Origin: Accumulibacter jenkinsii
GTDB lineage: Bacteria > Pseudomonadota > Gammaproteobacteria > Burkholderiales > Rhodocyclaceae
Length of the DNA: 64,000 nucleotides
Direction: 5' to 3'
Assembly: GCA_036625225.1 (NCBI GenBank)
Contig: JAZKUF010000005.1
Location: 192,859 to 256,858, forward strand
Shown: piece by piece, positions 34,535 through 43,396 of the stretch
Layout of the letters: every line of letters starts with the position of its first letter
Position numbering within the stretch: the stretch's first letter is position 1
The notes under the pieces: generated by a model
The model's database searches: none
What the model saw: only the letters and a program-made list of their open reading frames with translations
Told to the model about the DNA's origin: nothing
Translations under genes and position numbers: made by a program

Positions 34535-35473
34535 ATGTGTGCCACCTGCGGTTGCGGGACCGATGAAGTGAAGATCGATGGGGCCGATGTGCATCACGAC
34601 ATGGCGCATGGGCATCAAGACGACCCTGTCCATACCCATGCCGACGGAAGCACCCATAGCCACACTCATGTCCACGAGCACCCGCACGAGCACAGCCACC
34701 GCTACTCTCCGGCACATTCCCACGCCCCCGGTCTCGGCAACAGGCGCATGGTGCAGATCGAGCAGGATATTCTGGCCAAGAACAACAGCTACGCGGCGCA
34801 AAACCGTCAGCGACTGCGTGAGCGGGGCATCTTTGCCCTGAACCTGGTTTCCAGTCCGGGTTCGGGCAAGACGACTTTGCTATGCCAGACCATTGCCATG
34901 TTAAGCGGCGAGCCGGTGGCGGTCATCGAAGGCGACCAGCAAACCAGCCAGGACGCCGAACGTATTCGCGCAACCGGCACCCCGGCCATCCAGATCAATA
35001 CCGGCAAGGGCTGCCATCTTGACGCGCACATGGTTGGCCACGCGATGGAACAGCTGAGCCTGCCCGAGAATGCCCTGCTGATGATCGAAAACGTCGGCAA
35101 TCTGGTCTGCCCGGCAGCCTTCGATCTGGGTGAAGCGCACAAGGTGGTGATTTTTTCGGTCACCGAAGGCGAAGACAAACCGATCAAATACCCGGACATG
35201 TTCCGCGCCGCCAGCGTCATGCTGCTGAACAAGATCGACCTGTTACCCTACGTGAGTTTCGACGTGGAGGTGGCCATCGGTTTGGCGCGCAGAGTCAATC
35301 CGGGAATTCGCGTCATCCGCGTTTCTGCTACCACCGGCGAGGGCATGGGCGAATGGCTGGCCTTTCTGCGTCAGGGCCTGGCCAGCACCGGCAACGTCAA
35401 ACAGGAAACGGTGGACAGCCTCAAGCGACGCGTTGCCGAACTGGAGGCGCAGTTGCAACGCCCGCAAAGCTGA
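34535..35473 (+). CDS. hypB: Hydrogenase nickel incorporation GTPase HypB
   Basis: 312 residues. It starts with MCATCGCG, the high-affinity CxxCGC nickel motif. A histidine-rich stretch follows, with about 20 histidines between residues 25 and 65, for nickel storage. The GTPase domain has LVSSPGSGKTTLL (P loop), VIEGDQQTSQDAERI, the metal-site cysteine in NTGKGCHLDAHMV and LLNKIDLLPYV. The histidine-rich region suggests combined storage and insertion roles. It is followed by a gap of 124 bp before hypC. Confidence 0.96.
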   Translation: MCATCGCGTDEVKIDGADVHHDMAHGHQDDPVHTHADGSTHSHTHVHEHPHEHSHRYSPAHSHAPGLGNRRMVQIEQDILAKNNSYAAQNRQRLRERGIFALNLVSSPGSGKTTLLCQTIAMLSGEPVAVIEGDQQTSQDAERIRATGTPAIQINTGKGCHLDAHMVGHAMEQLSLPENALLMIENVGNLVCPAAFDLGEAHKVVIFSVTEGEDKPIKYPDMFRAASVMLLNKIDLLPYVSFDVEVAIGLARRVNPGIRVIRVSATTGEGMGEWLAFLRQGLASTGNVKQETVDSLKRRVAELEAQLQRPQS

Positions 35474-35597
35474 CCGCTGACCGCCGATCGGGATCAGGCC
35501 GCCGTTATCGTCCTTGCCCCGCTCCGCTTGTCTTCGGGTGATACCGGCATTGCCCTCGGGCAGGCCTGGGTCGCGATTCATTCTTTGGAGTCATGAA

Positions 35598-35831
35598 ATG
35601 TGCCTTGCACTCCCCGTCAAAGTCGTGGAACTCGGTCCGTCCGAAACAGCAATCGTCGATCTCGGCGGTGTCCGGAAGGAAATATCGCTGGCTCTGCTCG
35701 ATGATGTGCAGGTCGGCGACCATGTGATCCTGCATGTGGGTTACGCGCTCGCGAAACTCGACCCCGATGAGGCCGCCAAGACTCTGGCCCTATTTGCCGA
35801 GATCAACGCCACCGAGTTTGCGCCAAGCTGA
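35598..35831 (+). CDS. hypC: Hydrogenase maturation chaperone HypC
   Basis: 77 residues starting MCLALPVKVVEL, with the essential N-terminal cysteine, and YALAKLDPDEAAKTLALF at the end. It carries the Fe(CN)2CO precursor together with HypD. Its stop overlaps the hypD start (TGATG). A second HypC-family gene lies at 51413 next to the structural operon, so the two may serve different large subunits. Confidence 0.95.
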   Translation: MCLALPVKVVELGPSETAIVDLGGVRKEISLALLDDVQVGDHVILHVGYALAKLDPDEAAKTLALFAEINATEFAPS

Positions 35832-37000
35832 TGAAATACATCGACGAATTCCGCGATGGCGAACTTGCCCAGACGCTGGCGGCGCGGATTGCAAGGCTCG
35901 TTGAACCCGCTCGCGATTACCGCTTGATGGAGTTTTGCGGCGGTCATACCCATGCCATCTCGCGCTATGGCCTGAGCGATCTGCTGCCGGAAAACGTGCG
36001 CATGGTGCATGGACCGGGCTGCCCGGTTTGCGTATTGCCGATCGGGCGTGTGGACATGGCGATCCATCTGGCGCTGCAGCAACAGGTGATTCTGTGCACC
36101 TATGGCGATACCCTGCGCGTCCCCGCTTCCGATGGATTGTCGCTGATGAAGACCAAGGCCGGGGTGGGCGAACGCAGCGGCGACATCCGCATGGTGTACT
36201 CGCCACGTGATGCCTTGCAGGTAGCGCGTGACAATCCGCAGCATGAAGTGGTTTTTTTTGCCATCGGCTTTGAAACCACCACCCCTCCCACCGCGCTGGC
36301 CATCCTGCAGGCGCAACAGGAACGACTGACCAACTTCAGCGTGCTGTGCTGCCACGTGCTGACGCCACCCGCGATCACCGCCATTCTCGAATCGCCTGAG
36401 GTAGGAGCGGGTGGTAGCGTGCCGATCGATGGCTTGATCGGTCCGGCGCACGTCTCGACGGTGATCGGCAGCCGGGCCTTCGAGTTCGTTGCCGAGGCGT
36501 ATCGCAAACCGGTGGTGATTGCCGGTTTCGAGCCGCTCGACGTGATGCAGGCGATCCTGATGCTGGTGCGGCAGGTCAATGAAGGGCGCGCCGAAGTCGA
36601 AAACGAATTCTCGCGTGCAGTCAGCCCCGAGGGCAATCTCAAGGCCCAGGAGCGGATGGCCGAGGTCTTCGAATTGCGCCGCGAATTCGAGTGGCGCGGG
36701 CTCTCGGTTTTGCCCGGTTCTGCGCTGAAGATTCGCGAGAAATATGCGGCCTTTAACGCCGAGCATCGTTTCAGGCTGGAATATCGCGTGGTGCCCGACA
36801 ACCGGGCCTGCGAATGCGGCGCGATTCTGCGCGGAGTCAAGCGACCCCGGGAATGCAGGATTTTCGGCACGATATGCACGCCCGAAAACCCGATCGGCTC
36901 CTGCATGGTCAGCAGCGAGGGCGCCTGCGCAGCCTATTACAGCTACGGGCGCTACCAGGAGATCGTGCGCCATCCCGCGCTGGGCGGCTCCCTCCCATGA
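35831..37000 (+). CDS. hypD: Hydrogenase maturation protein HypD
   Basis: 389 residues. The conserved cysteine motifs are all present: MEFCGGHTHAI, HGPGCPVCVLP, CTYGDTLRVP, and the [4Fe-4S] region ACECGAILRG with CRIFGTICTPENPIGSCMVSSEGACAAY. It assembles the iron-cyanide-carbonyl unit with HypC and HypE. It overlaps hoxA by 4 bp (ATGA). HypE normally follows hypD, but here the regulator takes that place. Confidence 0.96.
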   Translation: MKYIDEFRDGELAQTLAARIARLVEPARDYRLMEFCGGHTHAISRYGLSDLLPENVRMVHGPGCPVCVLPIGRVDMAIHLALQQQVILCTYGDTLRVPASDGLSLMKTKAGVGERSGDIRMVYSPRDALQVARDNPQHEVVFFAIGFETTTPPTALAILQAQQERLTNFSVLCCHVLTPPAITAILESPEVGAGGSVPIDGLIGPAHVSTVIGSRAFEFVAEAYRKPVVIAGFEPLDVMQAILMLVRQVNEGRAEVENEFSRAVSPEGNLKAQERMAEVFELRREFEWRGLSVLPGSALKIREKYAAFNAEHRFRLEYRVVPDNRACECGAILRGVKRPRECRIFGTICTPENPIGSCMVSSEGACAAYYSYGRYQEIVRHPALGGSLP

Positions 37001-38436
37001 TGACGCGCGGCCCGTTGACGGTCCTGGTGGTCGACGACGAACAGCGCTCGCTGGAAACGCTGCGGCGCACGCTGGAAGAACACTTCACCGTCTTCACCGC
37101 CGCCTCTGCCGAGGAAGGCAATGCGGTGATGGGAAGCGAGTTCGTGCACATCGTGGTCACCGACCAGCGCATGCCAGGCACCTCCGGGGTGGAGTTCCTG
37201 CGCGGGGTGCGCGCCCAGTGGCCGGACACGGTGCGCCTGATTCTGTCGGGCTATACCGATGTCGAGGAGATCATCGCCGGCATCAACGAGGCCGGCATCT
37301 GGCAATACCTGATGAAGCCCTGGCACGCCGACCAGTTGCTGCTGACCTTGCAAAGCGCGGCGGATCTATGGCGCTTGCAGCAGGAGAATCAGCGCCTTTC
37401 GCTCGAACTGCGCGACAGCCCCGAGTACCTGGCGCGCCAGGTGGCCAGCCGCCGCATCAAGGCCAGGGCGCAGGCCGGTTTCGATCGCCTCACCCGCGCC
37501 GCTGACAGCCCGTTGAACGAAGTGTGTGCGCTGGCCACCCGGATTGCCGGACATGACCTGTCGGTGCTGATTACGGGGGATTCGGGAACGGGCAAGGAAC
37601 TGCTGGCGCGGGCTATCCACTACGCGAGTCCTCGCGCGGAAGCCTCTTTCGTCGTCGAGAACTGCAGCGCGCTGCCCGATACGCTGCTCGAAGGCGAACT
37701 CTTTGGCCACAAACGCGGTGCGTTTACCGGCGCCACCGAGGACCGCATCGGGCTGTTCCAGCAAGCCGACGGCGGCACGCTGTTCCTCGATGAAATCGGC
37801 GAGACCTCACCGGCGTTCCAGGTCAAGCTGCTGCGCGCGTTGCAGGAGGGGGAAGTACGCCCGGTGGGTAGCCCGCGTCCGGTGGCGGTGGACGTGCGCA
37901 TCATCGCGGCAACCAATCGCGACCTGGATGCCGATGTCGCCAGGGGCCGCTTCCGCGAGGATCTTTACTACCGCATCGCCGGCATGACGCTTTACCTTCC
38001 GGCTTTGCGGGAACGGCCACAGGATATTCCGCTGATTGCCAGCGAACTGCTCAAACGATCGTCAGTGACTGAGCGGCGGTTTTCGGACGCTGCGATGAGC
38101 TCCCTGCTTAGCTATGCGTGGCCCGGCAATGTGCGCGAACTGCAAAATGAAGTGCGCCGGGCTCTGGCGCTCGGCGAGGGAACGCTCCTCGGCGCCGAGT
38201 TGCTTTCGCAGCGGGTTCGACAGCCAGTCAAATTTCACGCCTCGCCGGCTGATACCGCTGAAGGCGAAGGTGAACCCGGCTTGCTCAAAGATCGCCTCGA
38301 ACGCCTTGAGGAACAGATCATCCAGACATCGATGGCACGCCATAAAGGGAACAAGACGCGCGTCGCCGACGAACTGGGGCTGACGCGCCTCGGCTTGCGC
38401 ATGAAGCTGACGCGTCTCGGACTGGAGGGCGCATGA
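36997..38436 (+). CDS. hoxA: NtrC-type hydrogenase regulator HoxA/HupR
   Basis: 479 residues. The receiver domain has VLVVDDEQRSLE, the aspartate in VTDQRMPGTSG and lysine in LMKPWHAD. The sigma-54 interaction domain has the Walker A motif GDSGTGKELLARAIH, GAFTGATEDRIGLFQQA (the GAFTGA loop is intact) and FLDEIGE. A Fis-type helix-turn-helix closes the protein (ADELGLTRLGLRMKLTRLGL). It activates hydrogenase operons from sigma-54 promoters in response to the H2 sensor. The target is probably the promoter at 45696. Another ATG follows directly as an alternative start. Confidence 0.93.
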   Translation: MMTRGPLTVLVVDDEQRSLETLRRTLEEHFTVFTAASAEEGNAVMGSEFVHIVVTDQRMPGTSGVEFLRGVRAQWPDTVRLILSGYTDVEEIIAGINEAGIWQYLMKPWHADQLLLTLQSAADLWRLQQENQRLSLELRDSPEYLARQVASRRIKARAQAGFDRLTRAADSPLNEVCALATRIAGHDLSVLITGDSGTGKELLARAIHYASPRAEASFVVENCSALPDTLLEGELFGHKRGAFTGATEDRIGLFQQADGGTLFLDEIGETSPAFQVKLLRALQEGEVRPVGSPRPVAVDVRIIAATNRDLDADVARGRFREDLYYRIAGMTLYLPALRERPQDIPLIASELLKRSSVTERRFSDAAMSSLLSYAWPGNVRELQNEVRRALALGEGTLLGAELLSQRVRQPVKFHASPADTAEGEGEPGLLKDRLERLEEQIIQTSMARHKGNKTRVADELGLTRLGLRMKLTRLGLEGA

Positions 38437-39425
38437 ATCTGCTCTGGCTGCATTCGGGTGGCTGTGGCGGCTGCACCCTGTCCTGGCTCGGTTACGAGCA
38501 CGGCCCACTATTCCGGGTGCTGGCCGACGAAGGCGTCGAAATACTCTGGCATCCCAGCCTTTCCGAAGCCGGTGTGGATGAAGCCCGCGAATTGATTGCC
38601 CAATGCGCAGATGGCCGCCGCGCGCTGGATATCCTGTGCGTCGAAGGATCACTGCTGCGCGGGCCGCAGGGCAGCGGTGCGTACCATCGCTTTGGCGGGG
38701 GTATCCGGCCGATGGCCGAATGGGTCAGGCAGATCGCCGGACGAGCCAGGCACGTGGTGGCCGTCGGCACTTGCGCGGCCTTTGGCGGCGTAACGGCGGC
38801 CGGCGTCAATCCGACCGATGCCTGCGGCCTGCAATACGATGGCGAGCTCGACGGCGGCCTGCTCGGCTCCCACTTTCGCGATTCATCGGGATTGCCGGTG
38901 ATCAACATTGCCGGCTGTCCGCCGCATCCGGACTGGATAACCGAGACCCTGGCCCTGCTGGCACACGGCCAGCTAGGTGGCAGCGATCTGGACGACTATG
39001 GCCGGCCGCGCTTTTACGCCGATCAACTGGTGCATCACGGCTGTCCGCGCAACGAGTATTACGAATACAAGGCCAGCGCCGCCAAACCCTCCGACCAGGG
39101 CTGCCTGATGGAACAGTTGGGGTGCAAGGGAACGCAAGCCCACGCCGATTGCAACCAGCGTTTGTGGAACGGCGAAGGCAGCTGCCTGCGTGGCGGTTTT
39201 GCCTGCATCTGCTGCACCGATCCCGCTTTCGAAGAGCCGGGTCACCCCTTTGAAAGCACGCCGAACATTGCCGGCATTCCCATCGGCCTGCCTTCCGACA
39301 TGCCAAAAGCCTGGTTCGTGGCGCTTGCCGCCCTTTCAAAGTCGGCGACCCCGGCGCGCGTGCGCGAGAACGCCCGGGCGGATCATCTGAAGCGTACGCC
39401 CCCCGTCAAGCGTGGCCGCAAATGA
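38433..39425 (+). CDS. hoxB: Regulatory hydrogenase small subunit HoxB/HupU
   Basis: 330 residues with no Tat signal peptide, unlike the energy-converting small subunit. It starts MNLLWLHSGGCGGCTLSWLG, with the proximal cluster cysteines. Other cluster ligands are in VAVGTCAAFGG, IAGCPPHPDW, HHGCPRNEYYEYK, CLMEQLGCKG and CIRGGFACICC-like region near the end. It is part of a cytoplasmic H2 sensor that works with HoxC and the kinase HoxJ. It overlaps hoxA by 4 bp and hoxC by 4 bp. Confidence 0.93.
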   Translation: MNLLWLHSGGCGGCTLSWLGYEHGPLFRVLADEGVEILWHPSLSEAGVDEARELIAQCADGRRALDILCVEGSLLRGPQGSGAYHRFGGGIRPMAEWVRQIAGRARHVVAVGTCAAFGGVTAAGVNPTDACGLQYDGELDGGLLGSHFRDSSGLPVINIAGCPPHPDWITETLALLAHGQLGGSDLDDYGRPRFYADQLVHHGCPRNEYYEYKASAAKPSDQGCLMEQLGCKGTQAHADCNQRLWNGEGSCLRGGFACICCTDPAFEEPGHPFESTPNIAGIPIGLPSDMPKAWFVALAALSKSATPARVRENARADHLKRTPPVKRGRK

Positions 39426-40867
39426 CGACGCGACGCGTGCTAGGACCCTTCAACCGGGTCGAGGGCGATCTTGAAATCACCCTCGATATTGAAGCCGGGC
39501 GGGTGAGCGCCGCTTTCGTCAACTCCCCGTTGTACCGTGGCTTCGAACAGATCTTGCAGGGCAAGATGCCGGCTGATGCCTTGACACTGGTGCCGCGCAT
39601 CTGCGGTATTTGCTCGGTGGCCCAATCGGTCGCCTCGGCGCTGGCCCTGGTCGAGGCAGCGCAGATCGTCGCGCCGCCGAACGGTCGACTGGCGGCCAAT
39701 CTGACCCTGGCCACCGAAAACCTGGCCGACCATCTGACCCACTTCTATCTTTTCTTCATGCCGGATTTTGCGCGCGCCGACTATGCCGGCAAGCCGTGGC
39801 ACGCGGCTACCGTCGAGCGCTTTCGCGCCGGTATCGGGAGCGCGGCGAACGAAATGCTGCCAGCGCGCGCCCGTTTCATGCAGATGATGGGCCTGCTGGC
39901 CGGCAAATGGCCGCATACCCTGGCCGTCCAGCCCGGCGGTTCGACGCGCCCGCTGCAGCGCACGGAGATTTTCCGGCTGCATCGCATCCTGCGCGATTTT
40001 CGCCGTTTTCTGGAAAGGACAACCTTCGGCTGCCGCCTTGAAGAAGTGGCCGCTTTGTCCAGCCGGAACGAGCTGAGTGCCTGGCAGCAACAAGCCGGCG
40101 GTGGCGATCTGCGCCATTTTCTGCACATCGCCGACGATCTCGACTTGTGGCATCTCGGGCGTGGCAGCGACCGATTCATCAGCTACGGGTGTTATCCCGA
40201 AGCCGGGGGGCGCCTGTTTCCCGCCGGGTCCTGGGATCAACAATCCCGGCCACTCGATACCACCCGGATCAGTGAAGACATTTCCCATGCCTGGTATGTG
40301 GCCGCCGGTTTGCCGCAACATCCGGCGAACGGCGGCACTCTGCCGATGGCCGATAAACCGGCAGCCTATTCATGGTGCAAGGCGCCGCGCCTGGCCGGTC
40401 AGGTGGTAGAAACCGGTGCTCTGGCGCGACAAATGGTCGCTGCGCACCCGCTCGCTCGGGCCATGGTGCAGGTCGCCGGTGGCAGCGTTGCCGCCCGGGT
40501 GGTGGCGCGTCTGCAGGAACTGGCGCTGGTGATACCGGCGATGGAACGCTGGCTGGACGAAATCACCCCCGGCGAACCCTGGTGCATTGCCGGCCCTCTG
40601 GCCGATGAGAGCAGAGGCGCCGGCCTCATCGAAGCCGCCCGCGGATCGCTCGGTCACTGGCTGAGCGTGAAGCGTGGCCGCATCCACAGCTATCAGATCA
40701 TCGCCCCCACGACCTGGAATTTTTCACCGCGCGACGCGCAAGGCCAACCGGGCGCCCTGGAGCAAGCCCTCGCCGGTTTGCCGGCGACCGCCGACCAGGC
40801 GCTCCCGGCCGCGATTCATCATGTGGTCCGCAGTTTTGATCCGTGCATGGTCTGCACGGTGCACTGA
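39422..40867 (+). CDS. hoxC: Regulatory hydrogenase large subunit HoxC/HupV
   Basis: 481 residues. The nickel-iron site cysteines are in RICGICSVAQ and in the terminal DPCMVCTVH. The chain stops right at that final histidine, so there is no C-terminal extension for a maturation protease, as expected for the regulatory type. The length and N terminus (GPFNRVEGDLEI) fit HoxC. It binds H2 and signals to HoxJ. It starts inside the end of hoxB. Confidence 0.94.
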   Translation: MTTRRVLGPFNRVEGDLEITLDIEAGRVSAAFVNSPLYRGFEQILQGKMPADALTLVPRICGICSVAQSVASALALVEAAQIVAPPNGRLAANLTLATENLADHLTHFYLFFMPDFARADYAGKPWHAATVERFRAGIGSAANEMLPARARFMQMMGLLAGKWPHTLAVQPGGSTRPLQRTEIFRLHRILRDFRRFLERTTFGCRLEEVAALSSRNELSAWQQQAGGGDLRHFLHIADDLDLWHLGRGSDRFISYGCYPEAGGRLFPAGSWDQQSRPLDTTRISEDISHAWYVAAGLPQHPANGGTLPMADKPAAYSWCKAPRLAGQVVETGALARQMVAAHPLARAMVQVAGGSVAARVVARLQELALVIPAMERWLDEITPGEPWCIAGPLADESRGAGLIEAARGSLGHWLSVKRGRIHSYQIIAPTTWNFSPRDAQGQPGALEQALAGLPATADQALPAAIHHVVRSFDPCMVCTVH

Positions 40868-40892
40868 GCTCTATGGCTTTGCTCAGGAACTG

Positions 40893-42278
40893 ATGAAAAG
40901 CAGACCCAATGACCCGACAGACGACTCGGTCGGGAAGGGCTGCGCCTCCCTGCAGACCGTCGAGCTGCTGGCTGCCGCTACCGCTGCAGCGGCAGAGGAC
41001 AGCATCTGGCTGGACGTGATTCACAAGATGGACGAGGTCTATAACGACCTCCTGCAGTACGAAGTCAGCCTTGAGGAAAAGAATGCCGCGCTGGAGGACT
41101 CGCAGCAGTTCATTTCATCGGTGCTGACCTCGATGTCCGATCTGCTGATTGTCTGCAGCCGCTCGGGTTTTATCGAGAGCGTGAATCAGGCCCTGCTCAA
41201 CTTGCTGGGATTCGATGAAGAGTCTCTGCACGGCCGGCCGATATTCGACCTCTTTGCTGACGCGAAGTCGCGCGAAATCGCCGGGCGCCTGCTGGTCGAG
41301 CAGATGGGCCAGACGGTTGCCGATGGCGAGTTTCAGCTGCAGGCCGCCAACGGCAGCGCCATTCCGGTTTCGCTCAACTGCACGCCGCGTTACAGCGGCG
41401 TCGGCAAGTTGATGGGGGTGGTCATTACCGGTCGTCCGCTCGGTGAATTGAGGCGGGCCTACCAGGCCCTGCGCCAGGCCCACGAGGATCTCAAAACCAC
41501 CCAGCACCAGCTGATCCACTCCGAAAAAATGGCCTCGCTCGGGCGCCTTGTGGCGGGGGTAGCCCACGAACTGAACAACCCGATCAGCTTCGTGTATGGC
41601 AACACCATCGCCCTCAAGCGCTATGCAGAGCGTTTCGGGCGTTACCTGGCCGCGATCCATGGCGGTGCCTCGGCAGAGAAATGCGCGGCCTTGCGCGAGG
41701 AACTGCGGATTGACCGGATGCTGAGCGATTTGCCTTCGCTGATCGAGGGGACGCTCGAAGGGGCGGAACGTACGCGCGACATCGTCGACGCTCTCAAGCG
41801 GTTTTCGGTCAAGGATCGAGACGAACGGCAGGCGTGCGAGCTGCGCGAGATCGTCGAGCGTGCGGTGATCTGGATCCAAAAAGGAATTGCCGATCAATTT
41901 TCGGTGCGCCTGCTGTTTGCAGAGCGTTTGTACACCACAGGATCCCCGGGGCAGTTGCTGCAGGTGGCGATGAATCTGATCCAGAACGCAGCTGACGCGA
42001 CAGAGGGGGTGCCGGAGCGGCGTCTGGAAATCTCGGCGCGCGCGGAAGGAGCGGAAGCGGTGATCGACTTCCACGATAACGGCCCGGGCATTCCCGCCAG
42101 TAATCTGGGCAAGCTGTTCGAACCTTTCTTCACCACCAAGGCGGTCGGTCGCGGGACCGGCCTGGGCCTGGCGATCAGCTATGGCATCGTCGAGCGCCAC
42201 GGCGGCACACTGACGGCCGGCAACCACCCCCTGGGAGGGGGATCGTTTTGCCTGCGCCTGCCCTTGGCGAGAGGTTGA
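40893..42278 (+). CDS. hoxJ: H2-sensing histidine kinase HoxJ/HupT
   Basis: 461 residues from the ATG at 40893 (CAGGAAC upstream), 25 bp after hoxC. A coiled-coil leader and a PAS domain (LTSMSDLLIVCSRSGFIESV and following) precede the H box VAHELNNPISFVYGN. The ATPase domain is complete: N box MNLIQNAADAT, DNGPGIP, FEPFFTTK and the G2 box GRGTGLGLAISYGI. The kinase should be active, unlike the well-known Ralstonia eutropha H16 copy, whose G box is mutated. It is thought to be controlled by contact of the PAS domain with HoxBC. Confidence 0.92.
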   Translation: MKSRPNDPTDDSVGKGCASLQTVELLAAATAAAAEDSIWLDVIHKMDEVYNDLLQYEVSLEEKNAALEDSQQFISSVLTSMSDLLIVCSRSGFIESVNQALLNLLGFDEESLHGRPIFDLFADAKSREIAGRLLVEQMGQTVADGEFQLQAANGSAIPVSLNCTPRYSGVGKLMGVVITGRPLGELRRAYQALRQAHEDLKTTQHQLIHSEKMASLGRLVAGVAHELNNPISFVYGNTIALKRYAERFGRYLAAIHGGASAEKCAALREELRIDRMLSDLPSLIEGTLEGAERTRDIVDALKRFSVKDRDERQACELREIVERAVIWIQKGIADQFSVRLLFAERLYTTGSPGQLLQVAMNLIQNAADATEGVPERRLEISARAEGAEAVIDFHDNGPGIPASNLGKLFEPFFTTKAVGRGTGLGLAISYGIVERHGGTLTAGNHPLGGGSFCLRLPLARG

Positions 42279-42326
42279 TTGATAGATGAACCCTCGAGCG
42301 TCCTTGCGGCTTGTGGAAAGGGCACG

Positions 42327-43313
42327 ATGAGCCCCGTAATCGATGCCGGGAGTGTGCAAATCCGGCTTCAGGGTGACGGCGCAAAAGTCATCTCCGTCCA
42401 GGTGGTCAGCCAGCGGCCACAGGTGGCAAGAGTTCTCAAGGGGCGACCGGCCGACGCCGCGGCAGCGCTCGTTCCCCGGCTCTTTTCGCTCTGCGCGCGC
42501 GCCCAGGGAACGGCCGCCCGACTGGCCGTGGCAGCAGCCCGTGGCGAGGAATCAGCGCCAGGCCTTGATCCAGATGTCGTCCGTGAGGTCATGCGCGAAC
42601 ACCTCTGGCGCTGGTTGATCGAGCTTCCCCTGCTGTTTGGCAGACTTGCGCTGCGCGAACAGTTCTCGATCGCCCTCCGCGCGCTGGACAGCAGCCCCGG
42701 CGAGGCGCTGCGAGGCTTGCTGGCGGCGCCAGAAATTATCTGCCTTGTCGAGTCGATCAGGACGCTGGAACAGCCCCCGCTGCGCGCCACAGCGCTGCTT
42801 CGCATCGACTCGGCACAAGCCTCGCTCGACGACTGGCCGCTGCTCAGTGAAGCGTTCTGCCGTACGCCGACATGGCGCGGGAAAGCCGCCGAGACCGGTG
42901 CCCTGGCGCGCTGCCCGAACAATCGGGCTGCGGTCGGCGGTGCCTTTGCCGCGCGCTGGCTGGCACGCCTGGCCGAGCTTGAAACCTGGGCAGCCGATAC
43001 GCAGCAGATCGGCACAGGCGGTACGGCGAGCGCCGTGCCGGTGGCGCCCGGAATCGGCCGGGCAGTGGTCGAAACCGCCCGCGGATTGCTGATGCACGAG
43101 GTCGTTCTGGAGGACGATCGGGTTGCGGATTACCGCATCGTGGCTCCCACCGAATGGAACTTTCACCCCCAGGGACCACTTTCCGGCTGGTTGATCGGCA
43201 GACCCTGTGCCGATCAGGCTGAACTGCTCGGTTTTGCCGCGCAAGCCGTGGCGGCGCTCGATCCCTGTGTGCGCTGGGAGCTGAGGCGGGAATCGGGACA
43301 GCCGCCGCAATGA
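42327..43313 (+). CDS. hupK: HupK-like hydrogenase accessory protein
   Basis: 328 residues from the ATG at 42327 (GGAAAGGG upstream); a TTG in frame at 42279 is an alternative. It resembles a degenerate hydrogenase large subunit: RLFSLCARAQGTAARLA corresponds to the first nickel motif, and the end reads WNFHPQGPLSGWL and ALDPCVRWELR in place of DPCxxCxxH. The second active-site cysteine pair is therefore lost. HupK proteins are thought to act as scaffolds or chaperones during maturation. It follows hoxJ closely and ends the plus-strand operon. Confidence 0.85.
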   Translation: MSPVIDAGSVQIRLQGDGAKVISVQVVSQRPQVARVLKGRPADAAAALVPRLFSLCARAQGTAARLAVAAARGEESAPGLDPDVVREVMREHLWRWLIELPLLFGRLALREQFSIALRALDSSPGEALRGLLAAPEIICLVESIRTLEQPPLRATALLRIDSAQASLDDWPLLSEAFCRTPTWRGKAAETGALARCPNNRAAVGGAFAARWLARLAELETWAADTQQIGTGGTASAVPVAPGIGRAVVETARGLLMHEVVLEDDRVADYRIVAPTEWNFHPQGPLSGWLIGRPCADQAELLGFAAQAVAALDPCVRWELRRESGQPPQ

Positions 43314-43396
43314 AGACAGAGTCAAGGGATATCCAGAGGAAGTGCCTCCCCAGGGTTCAGCGGCGGTGAAGGGGGGTCTCATTCAACGGGATCTCT

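Noticed and set aside
42327..43313. HupK-like gene considered as a second catalytic large subunit
   Set aside because: It lacks the second active-site cysteine pair and the terminal histidine motif, so it cannot hold a NiFe centre.
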